This document shows, one piece after another, positions 25,821 to 34,917 of a stretch of DNA of 38,894 nucleotides. The translations under genes were made by a program, and so were the position numbers. Source of the DNA: Nitratifractor sp. (GTDB lineage Bacteria > Campylobacterota > Campylobacteria > Campylobacterales > Sulfurovaceae); NCBI GenBank assembly GCA_015486995.1, contig WFQO01000162.1:1-38894 (forward strand). The letters run 5' to 3'. Within the stretch, counting starts at the first letter, position 1. Every line of letters starts with the position of its first letter. The notes below the pieces were generated by a model. It ran no database searches, had not been told where the DNA came from, and saw only the letters and a list, made by a program, of their open reading frames with translations.

Positions 25821-27194
25821 ATGCATCCCAACAAAAAACGAAGAGATTTTCTCAAACAAAGTGTCACGGGAGCCCTGGGAGTCGCCGTATCCTCCCTTCC
25901 CTCGAACGCCGCCGAAACAACACCCCGTCCGCCATCGGATGAAGGATACAAAGCTCTGGTCTGCATACTCCTTGAGGGCGGAGCCGATACCTTCAATATG
26001 CTCATCCCCCGTCAAAAAAAGAGCTACAGAAAATATAAGCAGTTGCGCGGAGAGCTCGCTGTAGCACGTGACACTCTACTTCCGATCGATACCGAGTACG
26101 GTTTTCGAGGAAATATGGGCGAGATGCAAAGACTCTATCGGGGAAAAAAGCTTGCCGTCGTCGCCAACGTCGGGACTCTTGTCGAACCGGTAACTCCCCG
26201 GGAGGTCCGGGAGGGAAATAAAAGAATTCCCTTCGAACTCTTCGCGCACAACACGCAACGAAATCAATGGATGTTCGGGGATGCTACGGGCAATACCCAC
26301 AGCGGGTGGGGAGCACGTGCCGCCGACCGCCTCTACGCCTCATCCGATCCGGCACGCTCCTACAGTACCGTCGATACAGCGGATGTTAACACCCTTCTTT
26401 TTGCCGGCGGGAGAAAGGATCCTCTCCATTTCACGGAGGCAAACATTTCACCCGATACGATGCGGCGCTACGGTTTCGGTCCGGAATCCGGGGGCGGTGC
26501 TTTCGGAAAGGTCTATCAACACCTCTACGCTTTGCACCAAAGCGACCGCAATCCTCTACAAGCAACCATGGCACGACAGCGAATCCGAGAATTGAACCTA
26601 CCAATCAAACTCGAGGGACTTTTTGACGGAGTGCGGGATTTTGACGGATTTACTACCGGTGTTCACGAAGTGGGCAAACCGCTCGGCTCCCAGCTGGAGC
26701 TTGTCGCCCAGACACTCTCCGTCAAAGATCGGTTTCCGGGAAGACCGAGACGGCAGATTTTTTTCGTCGATCATCACAACTGGGATACCCACGACAGCGA
26801 CAATAGGCATCAGGCGGGCTACCTCAGTGACTCTCTCGGAGCCTTTCAACGGGCGATGGAAGCGTTGGAGATGGAAGAGGAGGTCACCGTACTGACCCTT
26901 TCGGACTTCGGTCGCTCCCTTACACCCAACGGAGCGGGGACCGATCACGGATGGGGGACCTTTGCTTTTGTCATGGGAGGAGCTGTCAAAGGAGGCGAAA
27001 TTTACGGAAAAATGCCGCGCATCGAACGAAACTCTCCCGATGCCTGGTACGACCGACTTGTTCCCGCTTTTGCGATGGAGAGTTACCTGGCGACTCTTCT
27101 GTCCTGGATGGGCCTCTCGGAGGAGGAACTCGATCTCGTCCTCCCGAATCTTAGGAGCTTTCCTACTCGCAATCTCGGCTTTATGAGAGAATAA
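25821..27194 (+). CDS. DUF1501 domain-containing protein with Tat-like leader
   Basis: KKRRDFLKQSVTGALGVAVSSLPSNAAE leader; LVCILLEGGADTFNMLIP...HNWDTHDSDNRH...LSDFGRSLTPNGAGTDHGWGTFAFVMGGAVKGG. Confidence 0.92.
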   Translation: MHPNKKRRDFLKQSVTGALGVAVSSLPSNAAETTPRPPSDEGYKALVCILLEGGADTFNMLIPRQKKSYRKYKQLRGELAVARDTLLPIDTEYGFRGNMGEMQRLYRGKKLAVVANVGTLVEPVTPREVREGNKRIPFELFAHNTQRNQWMFGDATGNTHSGWGARAADRLYASSDPARSYSTVDTADVNTLLFAGGRKDPLHFTEANISPDTMRRYGFGPESGGGAFGKVYQHLYALHQSDRNPLQATMARQRIRELNLPIKLEGLFDGVRDFDGFTTGVHEVGKPLGSQLELVAQTLSVKDRFPGRPRRQIFFVDHHNWDTHDSDNRHQAGYLSDSLGAFQRAMEALEMEEEVTVLTLSDFGRSLTPNGAGTDHGWGTFAFVMGGAVKGGEIYGKMPRIERNSPDAWYDRLVPAFAMESYLATLLSWMGLSEEELDLVLPNLRSFPTRNLGFMRE

Positions 27195-27200
27195 TCTCTC

Positions 27201-28280
27201 TCAATACCGATCGATGCAGTTCAACTCCTCAAACGCCAGCACGACCCGATCCCGCATCGACTCTTCGCCGGCACGCAGCCATTTTCTCGGATCGTAATAT
27301 TTTTTGTTGGGCTTGTCTTCCCCTTCTGGGTTGCCGATTTGGCTCTGGAGATAGTCGTGATATTTCGCCTCGTATCCGCGGACACCGTCCCAGAAAGCCC
27401 ACTGGGTATCGGTATCGATGTTCATTTTCACGACCCCGTAGCTGATCGCCTCCTTGATCTCTTCGGGGCTCGAGCCGCTGCCGCCGTGGAAGACAAAGCT
27501 GACCGGCTTGGGGCCCGTATTGTGCTTTTTCCGGATATACTCTTGGGAATTGCGCAGGATCTTTGGCTCCAGATGGACGTTACCCGGTTTGTAGACGCCG
27601 TGAACATTGCCGAAACTCGCGGCAATGGTAAAACGGTCACTAATGGCACTGAGACGCTCGTAGGCTTCACAGACCTCTTCAGGCTGGGTGTAGAGTGCGG
27701 CGTTGTCGACGTGGGTATTGTCCACCCCGTCTTCTTCTCCTCCGGTAATGCCCAGTTCAATCTCCAGGGTCATCCCGATTTTGCTCATCCGTTCAAGATA
27801 CTTTTCGCAAGTGGCCAGGTTTTCTTCGAGAGGCTCTTCGCTTAGATCCAGCATATGCGAAGAGAAGAGCGGTTTGCCGTACTTTTCATAATGCGCTTCA
27901 CTTGCCTCAAGCAATCCGTCAATCCAGGGCAGAAGTTTGCGGGCGGCATGATCGGTATGGAGGATGACCGGAATACCGTAAGCTTCCGCCAATTCGTGAA
28001 CATGCTTGGCACCGCTGATCGCTCCCAGAATCGCCGCTTTCTCCCCTTCGTTGCTCAGCCCTTTTCCGGCATAGAAGGAAGCTCCCCCGTTACTGAACTG
28101 GACGATGACGGGAGAGTTGACTTTCCTGGCCGCTTCCATGACGGCGTTGACCGAATCGGTCCCGACGACATTGACGGCCGGCAGGGCGAACTCCTGCTCC
28201 TTGGCGATTTCGAAGATTTTTTGAAGATCATCACCGGTCGCGACCCCGGCTTTGACGTATTGTGAGATTTTCTTGGACAT
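27201..28280 (-). CDS. fbaA: Class II fructose-bisphosphate aldolase
   Basis: VIVQFSNGGASFYAGKGL...VILHTDHAARKLLPWID...ELGITGGEEDGVDN...VFHGGSGS. Confidence 0.97.
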   Translation of the reverse strand: MSKKISQYVKAGVATGDDLQKIFEIAKEQEFALPAVNVVGTDSVNAVMEAARKVNSPVIVQFSNGGASFYAGKGLSNEGEKAAILGAISGAKHVHELAEAYGIPVILHTDHAARKLLPWIDGLLEASEAHYEKYGKPLFSSHMLDLSEEPLEENLATCEKYLERMSKIGMTLEIELGITGGEEDGVDNTHVDNAALYTQPEEVCEAYERLSAISDRFTIAASFGNVHGVYKPGNVHLEPKILRNSQEYIRKKHNTGPKPVSFVFHGGSGSSPEEIKEAISYGVVKMNIDTDTQWAFWDGVRGYEAKYHDYLQSQIGNPEGEDKPNKKYYDPRKWLRAGEESMRDRVVLAFEELNCIDRY

Positions 28281-28315
28281 TTCCGCTCCTTTTGAATTTT
28301 ATAGGTGCCCTATAG

Positions 28316-29089
28316 TTATTTGCCAGGCACTTTGAGCTTTTCACCGACACGAATCACACTCTTGTTGTTCATCCCGTTGAGCTGCTGAAGCTCTTTGACG
28401 GAGATCCCGTAGCGGTGAGCGATTTTCGAGAGGCTGTCACCGCTTTTGACGACATAGACCCCCGCTTTCGATGAGGAGGTAGCGGAGCGTTTCGTGCTCT
28501 TGGCGCTGTGCTTCAACCCTTTGCTCCCCATCTCGATCTTCGCGTCTTTCATCAGATTCTTAACAAACTTTTTCTGTTTGAGCTGCATCGCGATGATCGG
28601 TTTGACCTTCTCAAGGGGAACGATTTTCCCCGTCTTCCTGTTCTTAAAGAAACGTTTGTTCTTTTTGTAAACCGCTTCGATCTCCGCGTCACTGACCGGG
28701 ATCGACGCCGACTCTTTACGCACCCAGGCATCGGCGATCGCCATCTGCTTTTCCCGGTTGCTCAGGGACTTTTCCGCCTTCTTTATCAATTCTTGCATAT
28801 GTTTACGAACATAAAAATCCAAGATCAACTGCTTTTGAATCTTGACAGGCACTTTCTGCTTTGCCTTCTCCAGGATCAGTTTGTCGGTGGCGATGGCTTT
28901 GATGACTTTTTGCCGATCCGACTTTTTGAGCATGCTGTAGTTGGCCCGTCCGCGGGTTGCTTTTTTGACGAAAGCGTTGGCCTCTTTCAGCGTCACGGGA
29001 TAGCCGTTGACCGTTGCGATCACTTTGGCGGCAGCGACAGAGATTCCCATCCCTATCAGCAGGACCGATAGTGCAAAACGTTTTTTCAT
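28316..29089 (-). CDS. Exported SurA/PEB4-N-like protein lacking a recognisable parvulin domain, with C-terminal LysM
   Basis: Signal peptide; [25 protein letters not shown]...; C-terminus [46 protein letters not shown]. Confidence 0.85.
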   Translation of the reverse strand: MKKRFALSVLLIGMGISVAAAKVIATVNGYPVTLKEANAFVKKATRGRANYSMLKKSDRQKVIKAIATDKLILEKAKQKVPVKIQKQLILDFYVRKHMQELIKKAEKSLSNREKQMAIADAWVRKESASIPVSDAEIEAVYKKNKRFFKNRKTGKIVPLEKVKPIIAMQLKQKKFVKNLMKDAKIEMGSKGLKHSAKSTKRSATSSSKAGVYVVKSGDSLSKIAHRYGISVKELQQLNGMNNKSVIRVGEKLKVPGK

Positions 29090-29177
29090 AGGTCTTTCTT
29101 CCTTCTTTTGATCTTCATACCGTTCTTTTCCATTCTCTAATTGTATCGCTACTCAGCCAAATTTCGAAATCAGAAAG

Positions 29178-30029
29178 TCACTGCTTATTTTCGGGCGTAT
29201 CAAAATACGTGACCTTGGCTTTCTCTTTGAGCTGTTTGGTCTCCTCTCCCATCTTCTGTGCAAAGCGTTGCTGCTTGAGCTTCATAATCACCTTCTCTTT
29301 GACCTGATCGAAGGGAATAGTCTGCGCCGGTTTCTTGTCTTCGAGATAGATGACGTGCCAGCCGAACTGGGTTTTGACGGGCGTTTCGGTAATCGTTCCC
29401 TTTTTCAGGGCGAAGGCGGCTTTGGAAAAGGGAAGCACCATCTGCTCTTTGGTGAAATAGCCCAGATCTCCCCCTTTGGGACCGGTCGGACCCGTCGATT
29501 TCTCTTTGGCGAGTTCGATGAACTTTCGCTTGAGGGCTTCACCCTTGAGCCCTTTGAGTTCGGCAATCACCGCTTCGGCGCTCTTTTTGTCTTTCAGCAG
29601 AATGTGCCGGGCGTGGGCCCGCTCCGGCATCTTGAACTGATCCAGATGCTTTTGATAAAACGCTTTGGCTTCACTTTCACTGACGATGGTCTTATCGAAC
29701 TGATCTTTCGCCCAGGCGTTGATCAGCAGTTTTTTGGCGGCCAGATCCACCATCTGCCTGTACTCCGGCGATTTGTCGGCACCCGCTTTTTTGGCCGCCT
29801 GCGCCAGAAGTTCCGTCTCGATCAGCCCGTCGAGAACCTTTTTTTTCATCTTGGGATCCAGCAGATCGTAACTGATCGGTTGTCCGGGCTGTAGTTGGTG
29901 GAGGAAAGCATTGGCTTCCGCTTTCGTGATTTTAATGCCGTTGACTTCGGCGAGAACATCCGACGCCGTCGCAGGAACACAGATGCCGATCATACCGATC
30001 ATCGCGGCAGTCAATATCTTTTTCTTCAT
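29178..30029 (-). CDS. Periplasmic peptidyl-prolyl isomerase, parvulin type (PEB4/CBF2-like)
   Basis: Signal peptide; VLAEVNGIKITKAEANAFLHQLQPGQPISYDLLDP...ARHILLKDKKSAEAVIAELKG...GPKGGDLGYFTKEQMVLPFSKAAFALKKGTITETPVKTQFGWHVIYLEDKK; adjacent to fba. Confidence 0.93.
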   Translation of the reverse strand: MKKKILTAAMIGMIGICVPATASDVLAEVNGIKITKAEANAFLHQLQPGQPISYDLLDPKMKKKVLDGLIETELLAQAAKKAGADKSPEYRQMVDLAAKKLLINAWAKDQFDKTIVSESEAKAFYQKHLDQFKMPERAHARHILLKDKKSAEAVIAELKGLKGEALKRKFIELAKEKSTGPTGPKGGDLGYFTKEQMVLPFSKAAFALKKGTITETPVKTQFGWHVIYLEDKKPAQTIPFDQVKEKVIMKLKQQRFAQKMGEETKQLKEKAKVTYFDTPENKQ

Positions 30030-30188
30030 TTTTTTCCATCCTCGTTTTTATTAAGGCCTTTCCCTACACGCTTAGGAAAAACCTTGATTTTAATGTGAAG
30101 TATAACCGCTCATATTAAATCAAGCGTTAATCATTCTTGCGTAGCCTATGCTAAGATTGCGTCAAAATCCCGGATCCGGAAGTGCAAC

Positions 30189-30854
30189 GTGAAAACCCGT
30201 AAGAAAAAAGTGAAAATGGCTACCCGTAAAGAGATCGAGGAGATCAAGCGGCTTTTGCTGGAGCATTATCCCGACAGTGTCACCGAACTACACTATCGTA
30301 ATCTCTACGAACTTCTCGTCTCGGTGATGCTCTCCGCCCAATGTACCGACAAGCGGGTCAACCTCATCACCCCCGCTCTTTTTGAAAAGTACCCCGATCC
30401 CGCCACCCTCGCCCGAGCCGACGTGGAAGAGGTCAAAGAGTACATCAAAACCTGCTCATTCTTCAATAACAAAGCCAAAAACCTCGTCGCGATGGCGAAA
30501 ATGGTGATGGAAAAATACGGAGGAGAGATCCCTCTCGACGAAAAAGAGTTGATCAAACTCCCCGGTGTCGGCCAGAAAACCGCCCACGTCGTCCTGATCG
30601 AATACACCGGGGCCAACCTCATGGCCGTCGACACCCATGTCTTCAGAGTCGCCCACCGCCTGGGGCTCAGCAATGCCACCACCCCTGAGGGGACCGAAAA
30701 AGACCTGGTTCGCAAATTCCAAACCGACCTCCATCGGCTTCACCAGGCCATGGTGCTCTTTGGGCGCTATATCTGCAAAGCGGTCAAACCGGAGTGCGAC
30801 CGATGCTTCCTGACCCAATACTGCAAAAGCAAAGAGAGCTTCAAAGCGAAATAG
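30189..30854 (+). CDS. nth: Endonuclease III
   Basis: LLVSVMLSAQCTDKRVNLITPALF...IKLPGVGQKTAHVVL...VDTHVFRVAHRLGL; C-terminal FeS cysteines. Confidence 0.96.
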   Translation: MKTRKKKVKMATRKEIEEIKRLLLEHYPDSVTELHYRNLYELLVSVMLSAQCTDKRVNLITPALFEKYPDPATLARADVEEVKEYIKTCSFFNNKAKNLVAMAKMVMEKYGGEIPLDEKELIKLPGVGQKTAHVVLIEYTGANLMAVDTHVFRVAHRLGLSNATTPEGTEKDLVRKFQTDLHRLHQAMVLFGRYICKAVKPECDRCFLTQYCKSKESFKAK

Positions 30855-30863
30855 GAGAGAAGT

Positions 30864-31004
30864 ATGATCGGAGAATACATCAACGGCGGCCTGATGCTGC
30901 TGATTCTTGCCGCGACGATATGGATCCTCAAATCCCCGAAAAAGCCGAAAGACAAGTCCGGGGAAGAATCTCAAAAAGAGGGAAAAAATGACAGTGCACA
31001 GTGA
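30864..31004 (+). CDS. Small single-TM protein (46 aa)
   Basis: MIGEYINGGLMLLILAATIWILKSPKKPKDKSGEESQKEGKNDSAQ; good RBS (aggagag) just after nth; not in the supplied ORF track because of size. Confidence 0.5.
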   Translation: MIGEYINGGLMLLILAATIWILKSPKKPKDKSGEESQKEGKNDSAQ

Positions 31005-31055
31005 ATGCACAATGAAACGGCTATACTCTGCAATTCCCAAAAAGGAGCTCTGCGT

Positions 31056-31490
31056 ATGAAAAAAATTCTCTTCCTTCTTGCTTTCACCGTTCTCGGTGCC
31101 CAGGCGGGTTTCCGATCCATCGATGCCGACACACTGCTCAAGATGCAGGCCAAAGGCATCCCTGTCATCGACATCCGCACCCCGGCCGAATGGAAAGAGC
31201 GCGGTATCATCAAAGGGGCGCACCTGCTAATGTTCTTCGACCGCCAGGGACGTCCCCATATCGACGAATGGATGAAGGAGTTCCGGAAACTGGTCCCCCA
31301 AAAAAATGCTCCCGTCATCCTCTACTGCGCTCACGCCAACCGGAGCAAAGCCGTCGGCCACTGGCTCAGTGACAAACTCGGCTACCAAAAAGTCTATGAA
31401 CTCAAAGGGGGGATCGAATACGGATGGAAAGAGCTGGGCAAACCCGTAGTCAAGCCAGAAAAGAAAGAGGAATCGGTCAAGAAAAATTAG
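31056..31490 (+). CDS. Exported rhodanese-like domain protein
   Basis: MKKILFLLAFTVLGAQAGFRSIDADTLLKMQAKGIPVIDIRTPAEWKERGIIKGAHL...VILYCAHANRSKAVGHWLSDKLGY. Confidence 0.88.
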   Translation: MKKILFLLAFTVLGAQAGFRSIDADTLLKMQAKGIPVIDIRTPAEWKERGIIKGAHLLMFFDRQGRPHIDEWMKEFRKLVPQKNAPVILYCAHANRSKAVGHWLSDKLGYQKVYELKGGIEYGWKELGKPVVKPEKKEESVKKN

Positions 31491-31509
31491 CGGCTATGCC
31501 GTCGGTGCC

Positions 31510-32412
31510 CTAACATTTCCCTGAAAGGATGAAATCCACCGTATTGTTGACGTAGGCGTTGTGTTTGTTGTCCTTGTGGTAGATGATGTAGAATTTCCGC
31601 TTCATCGTGTACCCCTGGAAGCGGGCTTCGTAAAAGATGCCGTTTTGGACCTCTTCGGCGACGGCGTAATGGGAAACGATGGAGACGGTGGGATGTTCGG
31701 GGTCCTTTTCGGCCCGCTTGATCGTCTGGAGTACCGCCGTGGTATTGGAGACTTCGCTGAGGACGTTGAAGTCCTTGCAGCCGACCCCCAACTCCTGGAA
31801 CACTTCCTGCACCACTTTGCGCGTCTGACTTCCCTCTTCCCGGCAAACCCATTTGAATTCGTAGAGATCCTCAGGACGCAGGATTTTGGGCAGAGGAACG
31901 TTGCTGAAGACGACCAGTTCATCTTCACGCCACTCCCGCACCACGAGATCGTCGTCGACAATCGGAGCTTCGATGAGCCCCAGGTCGATTTTGCGTTCGC
32001 GGACCATCTCGGCGATCTTACGGCTCACTTCGATGGTCAGTTTCACATCGTTGTTGATCACCTGGCTGAGGGTATTGAGGCACTCTCCGGGCAGGACGTA
32101 GTTGCCGATCGTAAACGACGTCCCCAGACGGAAAGTGATCTTCTTGTTGATGATCCGCAGGATATCCGCATCGGCTTCATGGATGCACCGCTCCAGATTT
32201 ACCGCCACTTTGTAGAGCTCTTCCCCGGCGTTGGTCAGCCGGATACCGTTTTTTTTCCGTTCGATGATCTTCGTATCGAGGTATTTCTCCAGAAATTTGA
32301 TCTGCTGCGTCACCGCCGGCTGGGAAATCCCCAATTTCGCCGATGCCCGGGAGAAACTTCGCTCACGTACCACCGTCAGAAAGGTCTCCAGTTTTGTAAA
32401 ATCCTTGAGCAT
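31510..32412 (-). CDS. LysR family transcriptional regulator
   Basis: LETFLTVVRERSFSRASAKLGISQPAVTQQIKFLEKYLDTKIIERKKNGIRLTNAGEELY HTH. Confidence 0.94.
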   Translation of the reverse strand: MLKDFTKLETFLTVVRERSFSRASAKLGISQPAVTQQIKFLEKYLDTKIIERKKNGIRLTNAGEELYKVAVNLERCIHEADADILRIINKKITFRLGTSFTIGNYVLPGECLNTLSQVINNDVKLTIEVSRKIAEMVRERKIDLGLIEAPIVDDDLVVREWREDELVVFSNVPLPKILRPEDLYEFKWVCREEGSQTRKVVQEVFQELGVGCKDFNVLSEVSNTTAVLQTIKRAEKDPEHPTVSIVSHYAVAEEVQNGIFYEARFQGYTMKRKFYIIYHKDNKHNAYVNNTVDFILSGKC

Positions 32413-32629
32413 CTTCTCCCTTTTCCTTATTGTGATCCATTAAAAATGGATAGTTCTTTATTATTAGGATGATAACACAGAATGGAATAACTTTGACTTA
32501 TATTTTTGAAACTTATCAGTTTTTTTTACTAATTCAAGGATTTTATATGATGAAAAAGGCCACTTACGCCGATTTTAATTCAATGTCGATATAATTATTC
32601 TATATTATAAGAAGGAAGTATACGGAGCG

Positions 32630-34687
32630 ATGCTTGAGCAATTGAACGAAGCGCAACGGGAAGCGGCCACCCACATCGACGGCCCTTTGCTGATCCTCGC
32701 GGGTGCCGGCAGCGGCAAGACCAAAACCCTCACCACCCGTTTGGCCTATCTGATCGGAGAGGTAGGGATCGATCCCGCCAATACCCTGACCCTCACCTTC
32801 ACCAACAAAGCCGCCGCCGAAATGCGCGACCGGGCCTTGCAGCTCCTCGACGACCGGACCGCCTATCCTCCGCTCCTGTGTACTTTCCACAAATTCGGTC
32901 TGCTCTTTCTCAAGTTCCACATCGGCCGCCTGGGGCGAGAAAACAGCTTCGTCATCATCGACAGCGACGACAAAAAGCGCCTGATCCGTTCCCTAGCCAA
33001 AGAGCTCAAGATCGACCTAAACCTCTCTTTCCTGGCCGGCGAAATCTCCAAATACAAAAACACCCTCCTCAGCCCTGAGGAGGTCATCGCCAAGGCGGAG
33101 CTTCCCGATTACAAGAAAGCCGCACGGATCTACCAGGCCTACCAGCGCAACATCGAAGAGAACAATCTCGTCGATTTCGATGATCTGTTGATGCTCAGCT
33201 ACCGCATCCTCGAAGAGAACGACGATCTCCGGCGGGAGACCAGTGAACGCTACCAGTACATCATGGTCGACGAGTATCAGGATACCAACGAACTGCAATA
33301 CAAACTTCTCCGCCTGCTCAGCAGCGAACACGACAATCTCTGCGTCGTGGGCGACGACGACCAGAGCATCTACGGCTGGCGGGGAGCCAATCTCAGAAAC
33401 ATCCTGGAGTTTCACGAACATTTCGACAATACCAAGGTGGTCAAACTCGAAATCAACTATCGCTCCACCGCTCCCATCCTTGAAGCGGCCAACAATCTCA
33501 TCGAGCACAACAGCCGCCGACTGGGAAAAACGTTGCTCAGCCACCGGGGTGAAGGTCCCGAAGTCAAGCTGCTCCACTCCCTCGACGAGAGCCACGAAGC
33601 CCGCAACATCGCCCAAAAGATCCAGACACTCCTCGCCGAAGGCGCTTCCCCCGAAGAGATCGCAGTCCTCTATCGGATCAACGCTCTCTCCCGCTCCCTC
33701 GAGGAGGGATTCAGCCGCGAGGGGCTGAGCTTCAAACTGATCGGCGGAATGCGCTTTTATGAGCGGGCGGAGATCAAGGACATCATCAGCTATTTCCGGG
33801 TCCTCTCCAACCCCCACGACGATTTCAGCTTTCTGCGTATCATCAACAAACCCAAACGCGGCCTGGGGAAGACCACCATCGAACGACTCCAGCATCTGGC
33901 GCACGAAAAACGCCAATCCCTCTACCGCAGCATCGATGAACTCAGCCGGGAGCAGCTAGCAACGGTCGTAAGTAAAAAAGCCGCCAAAACCCTCAAAGAG
34001 TTGATCGAAACGATCCACGAACTCCAGGAAGAGAGCCGAAAATCGCTCTACAACTTCGTTGACTTTTTCGAAGAGAAGATCGGCCTTCGCGACTATTACG
34101 GCGCAATGGTCGACGGCTTCGACCGGGTACTCAACATCGACGAATTTTACGGCTATCTCCGTGATTCGGTGATGAAAAACCCCGAACTCACCCTCGACGA
34201 ATTTCTCAACGACATTTCGCTCCAGAGCGACCAGGACGAAGTCGACGGCAACGCCATTACGATTATGAGCATTCACGCCGCCAAGGGGTTGGAGTTCGAG
34301 CACCTCTTCGTCATCGGGATGGAAGAGGAGTTCTTTCCCCTGCTGGGCGACGGTTGCAATATGGAGGAGGAGCGCCGTCTCGGCTACGTCGCCATCACCC
34401 GCGCCAAAAGCGACCTGACGCTCTGCTACTCCGACAGCCGCTTCTACAAAGGCCGCCGCAAACAACTCAAAAAAAGCCGTTTCCTCGGTGAAGCGGGCCT
34501 GATCCAACATGCCAGTCTCAAAGTGAGCAAAAGCGCCGAATACAAAAAGGGCGACCTGGTCAAACACAAGATCTTCGGCATCGGACGCGTCCAGGCCGTC
34601 AGCAAATCCGGCAAAGAGTACAAACTCCGCATCAACTTCGGCGGCACGAAAAAAGAGATCCTCAGCTCTTTCGTGCAGCCGGTATGA
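32630..34687 (+). CDS. UvrD/Rep family ATP-dependent DNA helicase
   Basis: LNEAQREAATHIDGPLLILAGAGSGKTKTLTTRLAYLI...MVDEYQDTNELQY...VGDDDQSIYGWRGA...MSIHAAKGLEFEHLFVIGMEEEFFP. Confidence 0.96.
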   Translation: MLEQLNEAQREAATHIDGPLLILAGAGSGKTKTLTTRLAYLIGEVGIDPANTLTLTFTNKAAAEMRDRALQLLDDRTAYPPLLCTFHKFGLLFLKFHIGRLGRENSFVIIDSDDKKRLIRSLAKELKIDLNLSFLAGEISKYKNTLLSPEEVIAKAELPDYKKAARIYQAYQRNIEENNLVDFDDLLMLSYRILEENDDLRRETSERYQYIMVDEYQDTNELQYKLLRLLSSEHDNLCVVGDDDQSIYGWRGANLRNILEFHEHFDNTKVVKLEINYRSTAPILEAANNLIEHNSRRLGKTLLSHRGEGPEVKLLHSLDESHEARNIAQKIQTLLAEGASPEEIAVLYRINALSRSLEEGFSREGLSFKLIGGMRFYERAEIKDIISYFRVLSNPHDDFSFLRIINKPKRGLGKTTIERLQHLAHEKRQSLYRSIDELSREQLATVVSKKAAKTLKELIETIHELQEESRKSLYNFVDFFEEKIGLRDYYGAMVDGFDRVLNIDEFYGYLRDSVMKNPELTLDEFLNDISLQSDQDEVDGNAITIMSIHAAKGLEFEHLFVIGMEEEFFPLLGDGCNMEEERRLGYVAITRAKSDLTLCYSDSRFYKGRRKQLKKSRFLGEAGLIQHASLKVSKSAEYKKGDLVKHKIFGIGRVQAVSKSGKEYKLRINFGGTKKEILSSFVQPV

Positions 34688-34692
34688 TCTTC

Positions 34693-34724
34693 GAGTGAGG
34701 AGTGAGAAGTGATGAGTAGTGAGG
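34693..34724. repeat. Degenerate heptamer tandem repeat (GAGTGAG-like)
   Basis: GAGTGAG-GAGTGAG-AAGTGAT-GAGTAGT-GAGG directly after the helicase stop. Confidence 0.6.
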
Positions 34725-34751
34725 AACGGAAGGCGCCTGTGGCGCCGTTAT

Positions 34752-34800
34752 TGGGGGCAGGGCTTCAGCCCTGCTTTGCGGGACTGAAGTCCCGCCCCCA
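34752..34800. repeat. REP-like double hairpin with outer inverted repeat
   Basis: TGGGGGC-[AGGGCT TC AGCCCT]-GCTTTGC-[GGGACT GA AGTCCC]-GCCCCCA. Confidence 0.8.
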
Positions 34801-34830
34801 TTTAATCGCATCACAAAATGACGCCCCGAA

Positions 34831-34897
34831 ATTCTCAATTCTCAATTCTCAATTCTCCATCAAAACTCTACCCACTACCCGCTACCCACTACCCACT
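34831..34897. repeat. Composite heptamer repeat cassette (ATTCTCA)n + (CTACCCA)n, copy 1
   Basis: ATTCTCA x3 + ATTCTCC, spacer ATCAAAACT, then CTACCCA/CTACCCG/CTACCCA/CTACCCA. Confidence 0.92.
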
Positions 34898-34917
34898 GCT
34901 CTTTATAGGAGCGCCCC

